Assembly (NCBI RefSeq): GCF_021389935.1 | Contig: NZ_CP089979.1 | Coordinates: forward strand, 5,852,501 to 5,916,500 | Source: Fulvivirga ligni | Lineage (GTDB): Bacteria; Bacteroidota; Bacteroidia; Cytophagales; Cyclobacteriaceae | DNA: 64,000 nt | Reading direction: 5' to 3' | Shown here: in pieces, positions 40,301-48,577 of the stretch | Numbering within the stretch: the first letter of the stretch is position 1 | Layout: the number at the start of each line of letters is the position of its first letter | Program-made: the position numbers and the translations under genes | Notes under the pieces: generated by a model | Databases searched by the model: none | What the model was told of the DNA's origin: nothing | What the model saw: the letters and a program-made list of their open reading frames with translations, nothing else

Positions 40301-42905
40301 ATAGCCTGCTCCATCTTTTGCTTTCAGGCAGTTTCATTCCTATAAAAGATTCATAAGGATAATATGGCAATGAGAAATTATCGATACTGAAGTTGCCTCC
40401 TTCTTCAAACACCTTACCCGTAAAATATGCTTTAAGAGCTCCAGGAGCCTGATTTTCAGTACTTAAATTGGCATTGACCGTAGCTTTTCCTTCATCATCT
40501 ACATATCCTTCAAATATTTTCTTGCTCTCACTACTAAAATCTCTGGCAGGATCATCAAAAGTATAGGCGGGATATTTCTCAAATTTGGTGGTAGTTGGTG
40601 CCAGAAGCATTTCAAACTCAGCCTTTAAGTTTCTAGCCGGTGCTCCGTGCAGCCAGCTCACTTCCAAATCTCCAGTGAACTGATTATCACCCGCGGTAAT
40701 TTTCTCTGTACCAAAATCAAGTTTAATCTTTAATCTGTTTGGCTTTACGGTTTCAATTTTCACTCTCTGCGAGAACTCAGCTCCTCCTACTTTAACCTTG
40801 GCGGTCCAGTTGCCGGTAGGTGCTTCAGGATCCGTGATCATTTTAAAGTCATAAAAGCCATTTTCACCTTGCGCTTTCACCACCTTATTTACTAACTGCC
40901 ATGAAGGATCGTAAAGCTCCATGATAATTGGATGCGTTTCTGGAATTTTCTTTTGCTCATCTTCCAAAACGAAAGTTAGGTGCAAGGTATCTCCAGGCCT
41001 CCACACGCCCCTTTCTCCATAAATAAAGCCTTTTAAGCCTTCCTGAATTTTAGATCCGCTTACATTGAAATTACTTAATGATAAGGATGAGCCGTCATCT
41101 AACTTTAAATATCCTTTCTGCTTATTATCAGTGGCTACGACCACAAAAGGAGACTCTTTTAGGTCGTTGATGTACACTTTACCGTCAGCATCGGTAATGG
41201 CCGAGCTGATAACCTGTTGCTGAAAATTATAGGCATCGATCCTTACTCCTGCTTTTGGCTCCGTGGTTCTAAGATCTGTAACTGCCACTTGCAGCTCACC
41301 GCTGTTTCCCCTCTTGGCTATCATGCCCAGATCAGATGCCAGAATATTTTTAGTTACCGGACTTTGAGCCAGGTAATATGAAACATGACATGGGTTTTCT
41401 CTTTCCTCCCACCTATAATCAGAATTATACCTATAGCTTCTGTAAGAATCCCAGGCATCGAACTTGTCCTCATCTTCTGTCCAATCCTGCTCTTCCAGTG
41501 GCTTCATATCCTCTTCAGCTGCAGATTCTCCACAGAAATAGACTGACTGATACTTTCTAAAGCTGATGCGTATCTGATAAATGGCACCCGGCTCTGTTTT
41601 TATTAACTCAGAAATGTCTAGTGTGAATCTGTTCCATTTCCCCAAGTCTACCACTCCGCTGGTGTTTAAGGCCACTGTTTTTCTCAAAACTGGCTTACCC
41701 ACTCTTCTGAGGTATTGATTTCCTCCAAGATCATTGGTCTGTAAGAATTGAATGATATTGCTCTCAAATATTTGAATCACTTCTACATCCACAGCCTTTA
41801 GGCTAACTGCCTCGAATGGAAAAACCAGGCCGTCTGAACTTGGCAAAATACTACCTTTGCCCTTTACCCTGACGGCAGGACTTAGCTGAGCAAATGTAAC
41901 CTGGTGGGTCTCGCTTTTGCTCATGCGGTAATCCAATATATTTCTAATGCCTGACGAAACGATTACTTTCTTAGTACCTGCTTGCCTAGCTGGCGGATAT
42001 ACATAAACCTGATTTTCTTTGATATCAAAATCCAAAGAACTTAAACCTTCAATAGTAATTAATCCGTCCAGATTTTGCTTAGGTTTCAGCGGGTCAGAAA
42101 ACTGCACCACTACATACTGAGTAGGGCTCTGCACTACTTTTATGTCTAGCACCGAAAAATCTCCCAGAGCTGGAATATCTACCATCTCCTCGTCATCTTT
42201 ATCTACGCCTATGGCATCTCCATGCATAGAAATTTTCACCTGGCTTTCTACATCCTTTCTCGTGACCTCAGAGATTACAAAATGATGCTCGTTTTCTGTA
42301 TGCTGCCATTTCACAGGCAGTTGAGCTCCATCCTGAACTGCCTCGATAAGCTTTTCAACCTTCTCATCATCAGCATAATCGGCAGTATATACCACCCCGA
42401 TGATATTCTGCTTAGTGAGCTTAGTACCTTCAACCGTTTCAATGTTTTCAACTGTCAGGTCATAGTTCTGCTGTACTACCTGAAACTGGTACGTAAAAGT
42501 CTTAAGATCATCAGCTACCTCCATCAGTTTAGAGAGATAGAAGTTAACTGTATAGGTGATACCTGATGTCATTCTTTCAGCGGGTATAAATTCCACTGTA
42601 TTGGCGTCTATCCAGGTGGCCTCACCTTTGATACTAGGCTCAAAATCAAACAAATCGGCATCCACCGGCTTGCCTACCTGACTCGAATCTGCAACACTGG
42701 CCACCAGTCTGATCCTGATTGGAGAATTAGACGTGACCACACCAGCAGTGTACGATGAAATATAAGCGCTAAAAGCAGGGTTAATTTGTTCTTCCTGAGT
42801 AACTTCCGCTTTACTATTATTGGTGAAATAAACAATGCCTGCTATGATTAATGCAAGCGTAAAAACCCCTCCTAAAATGATCCGGGTGGTATTCTTTTGA
42901 GCCAT
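37335..42905 (-). CDS. Bacterial alpha-2-macroglobulin family protein
   Basis: The 1856-residue protein has an N-terminal membrane anchor (about residues 9-28) and the large multi-domain MG/A2M layout. MG2-like beta domains occupy the middle. The thioester motif GCVEQT has Cys1400 and Gln1403, followed by the alpha-helical terpenoid-cyclase-like domain (about 1400-1660) and a C-terminal receptor-like domain. Such proteins trap attacking proteases by covalent thioester linkage in the periplasm or at the surface. Bacterial forms are often next to pbpC, a peptidoglycan glycosyltransferase; here the neighbours are mscS and a small lipoprotein gene instead. No lipobox is seen, so it is anchored by the N-terminal helix. 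Confidence 0.93.
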   Translation of the reverse strand: MAQKNTTRIILGGVFTLALIIAGIVYFTNNSKAEVTQEEQINPAFSAYISSYTAGVVTSNSPIRIRLVASVADSSQVGKPVDADLFDFEPSIKGEATWIDANTVEFIPAERMTSGITYTVNFYLSKLMEVADDLKTFTYQFQVVQQNYDLTVENIETVEGTKLTKQNIIGVVYTADYADDEKVEKLIEAVQDGAQLPVKWQHTENEHHFVISEVTRKDVESQVKISMHGDAIGVDKDDEEMVDIPALGDFSVLDIKVVQSPTQYVVVQFSDPLKPKQNLDGLITIEGLSSLDFDIKENQVYVYPPARQAGTKKVIVSSGIRNILDYRMSKSETHQVTFAQLSPAVRVKGKGSILPSSDGLVFPFEAVSLKAVDVEVIQIFESNIIQFLQTNDLGGNQYLRRVGKPVLRKTVALNTSGVVDLGKWNRFTLDISELIKTEPGAIYQIRISFRKYQSVYFCGESAAEEDMKPLEEQDWTEDEDKFDAWDSYRSYRYNSDYRWEERENPCHVSYYLAQSPVTKNILASDLGMIAKRGNSGELQVAVTDLRTTEPKAGVRIDAYNFQQQVISSAITDADGKVYINDLKESPFVVVATDNKQKGYLKLDDGSSLSLSNFNVSGSKIQEGLKGFIYGERGVWRPGDTLHLTFVLEDEQKKIPETHPIIMELYDPSWQLVNKVVKAQGENGFYDFKMITDPEAPTGNWTAKVKVGGAEFSQRVKIETVKPNRLKIKLDFGTEKITAGDNQFTGDLEVSWLHGAPARNLKAEFEMLLAPTTTKFEKYPAYTFDDPARDFSSESKKIFEGYVDDEGKATVNANLSTENQAPGALKAYFTGKVFEEGGNFSIDNFSLPYYPYESFIGMKLPESKRWSRLFYDKTNQLDVVTVDANGKPVSRNDLEVEVYRLEWRWWWNQEDESLANYISRSSMTPIVRGKLSTVNGKGTYSFDLNNWGRYYIRVCDPVSGHCTGEVHYTSWGGSRDDMPGGATMLSFTADKEKYQVGEEVTIKIPSSNKGRALISIENGSRVLESYWIQTQNGETTFSFEATKDMAPNVYVFVTLLQEHKQTVNDLPIRLYGVVSLGVEDPNTILKPEIKMADVLAPGEEVSITISEKSQKKMTYTVAVVDEGLLDLTHFKTPNPWNTFYAREALGVKTWDLFDDVMGAYGGKVERLLAIGGDEEGTKNATAKANRFKPVVKYLGPFTIDKGDSKTHKFTMPQYVGSVKTMVVAGNQGAYGSAEKATPVRQPLMVLATLPRVLGPEEVVKLPVTVFAMEKSVKNVKVQVKANDMLEIVGPSSKNVTFSDIGDQVVYFDIKVKSKLGIGKVEVNATSGGEKAHDNIELDVRNPNPPLTAVLDELVQDGQSWNTNFEVVGMPGTNMATLEVSNLPPLNLKKRLSYLLRYPYGCVEQTTSSVFPQLYLSDLVELDDKQKLEVERNVRAGIERLKRFQRSDGGFSYWPGADDSNSWGSSYAGHFLIEAEKKGYNVPTNMIRQWKRYQRRKAAEWRRTTNGYYNSTLMQAYRLYTLAIAGVPESGAMNRLREEGNLDINSSWRLAAAYVRAGQKEAAQKLVEGLTTDVKDYRELGYTYGSGLRDEAMILETLTLLGEKKKAFSVLQSISKRMSAASYYMSTQTTAYCLIAIGQYVGIDGIANKELKYTYTLNGKTMKVSTDMPVAQSELDANELNSNSFKIQNTSDAVLYARIILEGTPVRGNEKATANNLKVKVSYVNTKGEFIDPATLEQGQDFVAEVTVTNPGLKGRYQNLALSQIFPSGWEIHNTRLNDMEQFNSKDVPDYQDIRDDRVYTYFDLNRNESKTFRVLLNASYQGTYYLPAVSCEAMYDNDISANTEGKEVRVLKAGGGS

Positions 42906-42985
42906 GACAAGTAAAAATTGATATTAAAAAATAAGGATCAACAATATCGGAAAATAATCCTAAAATTCAGTCATTATTACGCTCC

Positions 42986-43017
42986 CTTGTATGAAATTTT
43001 TGTTATCTATACCTTTG
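42986..43017 (+). promoter_or_regulatory. Promoter of the small lipoprotein gene
   Basis: CTTG (42986-42989) is followed after 20 bases by TACCTTTG (43010-43017), an exact -7 box. The ATG at 43028 is only 10 bases further, so the transcript should have little or no leader. Confidence 0.6.
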
Positions 43018-43027
43018 TTTACAAACA

Positions 43028-43507
43028 ATGACAGATATCGTGAAAAAAATTCAAATACTCCTCTTAATATTTTTGGCCATGACTGCCTGTGACAGCAAAA
43101 AGTCTACTGATACTGAAAATATAGAGATTGAAAACAAAGAAGTGCCACCAGAGGAAAGAGCCGAAAAAGAGCTTTATGATGAAGTAATGGACATCCATGA
43201 TGCTATTATGCCAGAAATGGATAACATTATGAAGCTAAAAGGTGAGCTACAAGAGAAATATGATATTGGCAAAGACCAGAATTCATTATCAGAAGACGAG
43301 CTTAAAACGTACGAATCAGCCATACAAGAGTTAGAAAAAGCTGATGATGTTATGATGGACTGGATGCACAAGTTTGAACCACAAGATGATAATCCGGATC
43401 ATGATGCCGTAATGGATTACTACAAGAATGAGAAGGAAAAAATTTCTGATGTAAAAGAGCAAATGCAAAATGCCATGACCAATGCAAAGACTGTATTAGG
43501 TCAGTAA
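43028..43507 (+). CDS. Small helical lipoprotein of unknown function
   Basis: The 159-residue protein has a lipoprotein signal with lipobox LAMTAC, placing the lipidated cysteine at residue 21. The mature part is very acidic and helical, with two predicted coiled segments (about 45-80 and 95-150). Similar Bacteroidota proteins are often labelled viral A-type inclusion protein in annotations, a name without functional value. It is divergent from the alpha-2-macroglobulin gene. Confidence 0.8.
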   Translation: MTDIVKKIQILLLIFLAMTACDSKKSTDTENIEIENKEVPPEERAEKELYDEVMDIHDAIMPEMDNIMKLKGELQEKYDIGKDQNSLSEDELKTYESAIQELEKADDVMMDWMHKFEPQDDNPDHDAVMDYYKNEKEKISDVKEQMQNAMTNAKTVLGQ

Positions 43508-43513
43508 AATATA

Positions 43514-43565
43514 AAGGTTGTTTCGAAAGAGCTGACTTAAAGTATTTGGGAACAACCTTCTTTTC
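43514..43565. terminator. Possible bidirectional terminator
   Basis: AAGGTTGTT (43514-43522) pairs with AACAACCTT (43551-43559), followed by CTTTTCC. The loop is 28 bases. It lies between two convergent genes. Confidence 0.5.
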
Positions 43566-45536
43566 CTACTTTGATTTGGTATGGAAATTTATCATTGGAA
43601 TATCTACTCCAATAAAAGCTGAGAACCTACCATATGTATCGCTCACCACCGAAGCGGCATCCGCATTAATATCATGCAGGCGAGGACCAATCTGGTAGCC
43701 CATTCCTAACGAAACCGGACATTTTCCAAAGCCAAAGACTCCAAAGACTCCCGGAGAAATGATATCCTTTAGCTGCACTTGCGGTACACTTTCAGTATTA
43801 TCATCGTTAAACCTGAAGGAAGCCATACTACCAATGTCTATCATAGAAAGGAATAGGGATATAGACTTACCTCCTCTACCTTCTTTCTTACCACCTATTC
43901 CCCAGCTCAAAGCCACACCCACAGGAGCCGATAGCCCAGCGGCCAATTCATAATTTTCGCTATCGTTTACCTCAATATTTTCAGCTCCACCATACAGCCC
44001 TACATAAGCGTTGAGTGCTACATTAAAGGAGCTTTCTCTTTTAATCCTGGAGCTACCTACCGGAAGAGCCACAGCATCTATCGCGTCCTTCACCTGATCA
44101 CTATTCTCCGCCTTAGCCACCAGCGCTGCGAAGGTGCCGTACTTCACCGTTTGAGACAGAAACTTCTGATGCTTTTCCTTGAGCGTGTCATTAGCCAAAC
44201 TATTGATCACCATTTCCTGATAAAGGCTGGCAAAATCTGTGACTGCTGAAGAATACCTTTTCTCACGTATATCAGCGTAGAGATCTCCCAATTTCTTAAA
44301 TGCGTCAATATACTTTTGAATTTTGCTAGCATCTTCCTCACCTGACACTGACCTGTAGATCAAGGCACTGGTTTCCACTATTTGCACTGATGCATTGATT
44401 AATTCATAATACTCCTGTGCATCAGCATCCTTGCCAGCACTGGTAGCATTTTCTAACGTAGTATACTTCTGATCAACAATGGCGCCTTCATTAATAATTG
44501 GGGAAATCAGATCCTTCACTTTCTCTCGGAACTTCATAAGCTTCTCGGCTCCTTTAGAGGCCTCCTCTAATAAAGTAAGCACAGGTCTACCTCCAATAAT
44601 TAAATGATGCTGACTTTGCTGAAACAGCGCTATTTCCTGATAAAGCAGACCGAGATAAATTTTCAGAACTACGTCATTATCAAGGGCTTTCATTTGAGCA
44701 AATGATATATAATAAGTGTCTGCACCAGCCTTATTTCTAATGGACTGTGAGAGAAAATTAAGCGTTACTAATGAAGGGTATAGATTCTCATTAATAGTTT
44801 CCAATCGGGCAGAATCGGCTTCACCGGATATGATGTAGTTATTCAGAGCATCACCAATATGCTGCCCTGCTTTTAACTGCTGAGTAAGAAAAATAGCATC
44901 TGATAAAATAATCCTTATCTGAGGATGACTTTTAAATACCTCATCCATCTCCTTATCATTCACCAGAGTTTTAATATTTTCCAGCATGTCAGCTATATCT
45001 CTTTGAAAGCCTTCTCGAAGCGTTTCTAAATATCCTGAGAACATGTAAATATCCTCTCCAAGCAGCCTAAGATTGATATAAGTGATAGGGAAAAGCAATT
45101 GTAGTTTCTTTTGCTTCTCCAGCTCCTCTTCAAACTTTTGAAAGAAAGAGATAGAAAGTTCCTCTTTTGTTCGCTCTACCAGAAACTTAGCCAAGCCATC
45201 AGCAAAATTAGTTACATCTAACGATCCTGCAGCACTTAAAGCATTGGAAACCATTCCTTTGATCTTTCCTTCCTGATCAGTGTGCTGCTCACCCGTAATG
45301 GCTATCAGAGGATTTACTGTGATCACATTAAACTGATCCTCAACGCTTTGCCCTGATTGTATATACTTAGAAAATATCTCTATTTTCTTTAGAGAATCTA
45401 GTTTGGTAAGATCTATGCTAACTCGATTGCCAGAGTTGGTTGCGTACTGACTCAGAAAAACTGCGTCCCAATACGGATTTTGAGCTACTGCCAAATGACA
45501 AATGCATAGTAAGCCAACACAAATCAGATTTTTCAT
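43566..45536 (-). CDS. Secreted protein with helical N-part and beta-barrel-like C-part
   Basis: The 656-residue protein starts with a signal peptide (about residues 1-18, ending LAVAQ). Residues 60-480 are mainly helical, and the last 160 residues alternate glycine and aromatic strands (for example GLYGGAEN and SPGVFGVFGFG) like an outer-membrane barrel. I do not recognise a named family. Its start overlaps the stop of the SH3-S8 peptidase gene by four bases, so the products are probably made together. Together with the membrane-protein gene they form a three-gene cluster. Confidence 0.7.
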   Translation of the reverse strand: MKNLICVGLLCICHLAVAQNPYWDAVFLSQYATNSGNRVSIDLTKLDSLKKIEIFSKYIQSGQSVEDQFNVITVNPLIAITGEQHTDQEGKIKGMVSNALSAAGSLDVTNFADGLAKFLVERTKEELSISFFQKFEEELEKQKKLQLLFPITYINLRLLGEDIYMFSGYLETLREGFQRDIADMLENIKTLVNDKEMDEVFKSHPQIRIILSDAIFLTQQLKAGQHIGDALNNYIISGEADSARLETINENLYPSLVTLNFLSQSIRNKAGADTYYISFAQMKALDNDVVLKIYLGLLYQEIALFQQSQHHLIIGGRPVLTLLEEASKGAEKLMKFREKVKDLISPIINEGAIVDQKYTTLENATSAGKDADAQEYYELINASVQIVETSALIYRSVSGEEDASKIQKYIDAFKKLGDLYADIREKRYSSAVTDFASLYQEMVINSLANDTLKEKHQKFLSQTVKYGTFAALVAKAENSDQVKDAIDAVALPVGSSRIKRESSFNVALNAYVGLYGGAENIEVNDSENYELAAGLSAPVGVALSWGIGGKKEGRGGKSISLFLSMIDIGSMASFRFNDDNTESVPQVQLKDIISPGVFGVFGFGKCPVSLGMGYQIGPRLHDINADAASVVSDTYGRFSAFIGVDIPMINFHTKSK

Positions 45537-46558
45537 AGCTTGTATAGTTTTAAAGATCCGGCCTCATAGTCAGATAAGCCAAAAGCTCGTTGTTTCAAGA
45601 AATTTAAGGCATCTGCACTGCCGGCTGCCACTTCTCTAGCCAATAGACCACTTACCACCGCGGTGTAAATACTATCACCCGGCGCATTATTATAATAGGT
45701 CGGCGGCTTGAAGGCCGACCATTGTTTTGCGTTATCAAAAACAAAATCAAGAACTGGATATGCACTGGTTGACACTGACAGGTAGCTGCCTTGAGCCGCC
45801 CCTACTGATACTACACCTGGCAAATTAGACAGTATGGATTTTTTCTTAAACTGAAAAATATTCTCTTCACCAGCCGCTACCACTACTAATATTCCCTTAG
45901 CCACCACTTGGGCTATCAAGTCTGCTATAGTATCTGTGCTGGCTACAGAAAAGCTCATATTAATCACATCTGGCTGTGGTCCATTTCCACTTAAAATGTA
46001 TGTTAGAGCTGCTTTTACGGCATCGATATTGGTACTGCCCGTATCATTTAAAACCTTATAATCTAAGATATTACAGTTAGGCACCAGACCTTTAATCCCT
46101 TTAGTAGCGGTGGTTCTTGCACCAATAATTCCAGCCATAGAAGTACCATGACCTGTGTTATTATCATTACCCTGGCCAGCTACAAATGACTTAGCCTCCA
46201 CCACTGCACCATTTAGATCCGGATGGCTGTAAATACCAGTATCCAGAACTGCCACTACCACCTTTTTACTAGCCAGAACTGGTAGCTGACCATTAATTTT
46301 CACCAAAACCGAATAATCGATCAGGCTTTTAAAATCAATAAGGCTGGGCTCTACTATTTTGGTGAAGCCTCCGCTCCAATAATAATCACCATTCTTATCC
46401 TGATACCAAACACTATTTCCTTGAAGGGCCTCCCCTTTCACCTCCTGCACAACATCTACTTCCTGGCCTTCATAGAGCACACCTTTCTTATTCCAATTTC
46501 TCAGAAATGGCTCCTTTGATCTTATAAATACATCTTTATTTGATCTTACCTTCATCAT
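45533..46558 (-). CDS. SH3-like domain fused to subtilisin-like S8 peptidase
   Basis: The 341-residue protein has an N-terminal bacterial SH3-like region (about 1-70, ending YYWSGGFTKI) and an S8 peptidase domain. Asp106 is in VLDTGIYSHPDL, His137 in GHGTSMAG and Ser296 in GDSIYTAVVSG, where the usual form is GTSMA. The position of the oxyanion-hole Asn (AAGN in subtilisin) reads AAGE at 228-231, so activity may be altered. No signal peptide or membrane segment is seen, so it may stay inside the cell, unlike most subtilisins. It lies between a membrane-protein gene (4-base gap) and the secreted-protein gene (4-base overlap). Confidence 0.85.
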   Translation of the reverse strand: MMKVRSNKDVFIRSKEPFLRNWNKKGVLYEGQEVDVVQEVKGEALQGNSVWYQDKNGDYYWSGGFTKIVEPSLIDFKSLIDYSVLVKINGQLPVLASKKVVVAVLDTGIYSHPDLNGAVVEAKSFVAGQGNDNNTGHGTSMAGIIGARTTATKGIKGLVPNCNILDYKVLNDTGSTNIDAVKAALTYILSGNGPQPDVINMSFSVASTDTIADLIAQVVAKGILVVVAAGEENIFQFKKKSILSNLPGVVSVGAAQGSYLSVSTSAYPVLDFVFDNAKQWSAFKPPTYYNNAPGDSIYTAVVSGLLAREVAAGSADALNFLKQRAFGLSDYEAGSLKLYKL

Positions 46559-46562
46559 GAGC

Positions 46563-47544
46563 TTAGCCTACAGGTTGCTTTTTAGTAGATGGCTGTTTAT
46601 CAGGATTATCTCCTGATCCTCTGAGACTTATGAGTTTATTCAATAGATCAAACCAGAAAGGCGATCCTAATGAGATGGCTAATGCGGTGATAAACCAACC
46701 GGCAAGCTTTAAGAAAATACATGCTAAACCCGATACTGATGCTCCACAGCCTCTCAGTGTTTCATCATTCCAGCCAAGCCCAAGCATGTTTGTGCTGGGC
46801 TGTATCTGTTTATTTAAAAACTTACCCAACTCTTCGCTCACCTGTACCACTGTTTTAGTAGTATCGGTAGGGGCATCTATTGTGTCTTTCTTATGATTAT
46901 TCACATAAGCCGTGGCAGACTGTAGCACAGCCTCACGAACCTCAGCATTTCTGTTGAGCACCTGATATACCTGAATGGTGTCGATATTAAAAGCTATAGC
47001 GATGGTTAAGCCTACCACGAAAGTTATTTTTTTCAACTTTCGATTATACCATCCCTTGGCTCTCTCCATGGTTTGGTTAAACCAATCTTCCAGCTTGGAT
47101 TCAAACACTGCCCAGTCTCCATTGGCCTCACGAGCATATGATTTTAGGAGTTCTATACTATCCCCGGCAATGCCCATTTGTTCAATTCTATCAACAAAAT
47201 CAACTACAGTATCTTTAGCTACATCTCCAATTTTATCAACCTCTCTGGCCGTGACAATAATTTCTGTTAGCACCTTAGAGAACGTTCTTGGCTGAATGTA
47301 GGAGGGCATGCTCCTATCGGTCCGACTTAAGTATTTGATCAAAGGGTGGTTATAAAAAATCCTCTGATAGTTTAGACGCATCCTGATTGCCATCCAACAT
47401 ACGGCGGATAGCATTTTTTAAGTTTTTAGCCCTTAGTCTAAAGGAGGCAGCAATCAGCTCATTTACTATGGTAGACAGTAAGCTGAACAAGAGGTAGATA
47501 AAAACAATACCTATAACAACTTCCAGAATGGGAGAACCAAGCAT
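46563..47544 (-). CDS. Membrane protein of unknown function with apparent frameshift
   Basis: A 64-codon frame starting at 47544 (a membrane helix, then a basic stretch RLRAKNLKNAIRRML) ends at a TAA just after six T on the coding strand (47359-47354). The following frame carries YNHPLIKYL, a cytoplasmic helical region, a central membrane helix (ITFVVGLTIAIAF) and a C-terminal membrane segment, ending at 46563. Removing one T joins them into a 326-residue protein with N-terminal, middle and C-terminal membrane helices. The 283-residue frame alone would begin with unrelated out-of-frame residues. It heads the cluster with the SH3-S8 peptidase gene; a TAAGTTTG box precedes it. Confidence 0.75.
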
Positions 47545-47587
47545 AGCGAGTTTAGGGTTTAATTTAGGTTTATTTATGAAAGTAGTT

Positions 47588-47595
47588 CAAACTTA
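47588..47595 (-). promoter_or_regulatory. Putative -7 box of the membrane protein-S8 peptidase cluster
   Basis: Minus-strand TAAGTTTG matches TAnnTTTG and lies 43 bases upstream of the first ATG of the cluster at 47544. No good -33 element was found. Confidence 0.4.
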
Positions 47596-47760
47596 GCGAT
47601 GAATCAATAATTACTCTTTAAATTATTGAATACTTCTCTTGTTTTACCTTACTAAAATTACAAGAATACAATTCCTAAAGCGAGGGGAATTTCACCCTTG
47701 TTTATCAATAAACACCCTTTGATAATTATGCTGATGGTGGGAAATCTGGTCTATGATGAT

Positions 47761-47799
47761 AAAAAAAGCCTCATAACCAACCAGAGAGTTATGAGGCTT
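47761..47799 (-). terminator. Terminator of the ECF sigma-DUF4097 operon
   Basis: AAGCCTCATAAC (47766-47777) and GTTATGAGGCTT (47788-47799) form a perfect 12-bp stem. On the minus strand it is followed by a run of T and lies 13 bases after the stop of the last gene. Confidence 0.88.
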
Positions 47800-47811
47800 A
47801 GTATTTAAATG

Positions 47812-48558
47812 TCAATCTATTTTCCTGAGATAGACATCACCAAATTTAGATTCAAGGATTACCCGGTAGCGTCCCTTACTGTGAGATACTATTTCGGTCC
47901 ATTTCCCCGGACCATCACCTTCCTGACCTACCTTTTCAAAGTTATTATCCAGGTTAGAATAAATCTGACCAAATTGGGTTTTGGCCGTTAAATCAGAGGT
48001 TGTTGCGCCATCTACAGCCAGGTCTACTCCTCCAAACTTCGAAGTGACCTCTACCGGAGCGTGTATACCTTTTATTTCTACTGTCCCGAATTTAGACACC
48101 ACATTTAACGACTTACCTTTCGGCACCATCACCTCTAGCTGAATTTTGGTGTTAACACCATGAGTAGCATAGCTGTGCTGACCATCTTTCATGATCTTTT
48201 GTACCTCGGGATCATTCATATTATCAGTATTAAAGTAATGAGTAACTCCATCTTTTTTAACAGTTATAGTCTTAGGCAGCTTATCATAGCCTACTATTTC
48301 TGAATGAATAAAAAGCTCACCGTTATCCATTTTACCGGTCAATTGAAAGGCATCATTATTTTGATTACCATTAATAGTTACCGTTCCTTTTATTAACACC
48401 TCATTCTTATCCCATGAAGATACTTTTATAAGCTCCGGGTAGGTGAACTTTAGATGAATAGCCGAAGCAGAACCCGCATTAAATGACTTTTCTATTTTTG
48501 ATTGGGGCAATACTCTCCCAGCACTGCTTATAAGCAGCAATAATATAATCACTCGCAT
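47812..48558 (-). CDS. Secreted DUF4097-type beta-helical protein
   Basis: The 248-residue protein has a signal peptide (about 1-18) and the repeated strand pattern of DUF4097 putative adhesins, for example SKFGTVEIKGIHAPVEVTS and SKFGDVYLRKI, where short strands with Gly-x-Val/Ile turns stack into a beta-solenoid. It is the last gene of the operon headed by the ECF sigma factor; its start is 19 bases after the preceding paralogue. It probably acts in the periplasm or on the surface; no enzymatic residues are apparent. Confidence 0.8.
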   Translation of the reverse strand: MRVIILLLLISSAGRVLPQSKIEKSFNAGSASAIHLKFTYPELIKVSSWDKNEVLIKGTVTINGNQNNDAFQLTGKMDNGELFIHSEIVGYDKLPKTITVKKDGVTHYFNTDNMNDPEVQKIMKDGQHSYATHGVNTKIQLEVMVPKGKSLNVVSKFGTVEIKGIHAPVEVTSKFGGVDLAVDGATTSDLTAKTQFGQIYSNLDNNFEKVGQEGDGPGKWTEIVSHSKGRYRVILESKFGDVYLRKID

Positions 48559-48577
48559 GTTTAGTAGGGATTTTGAG

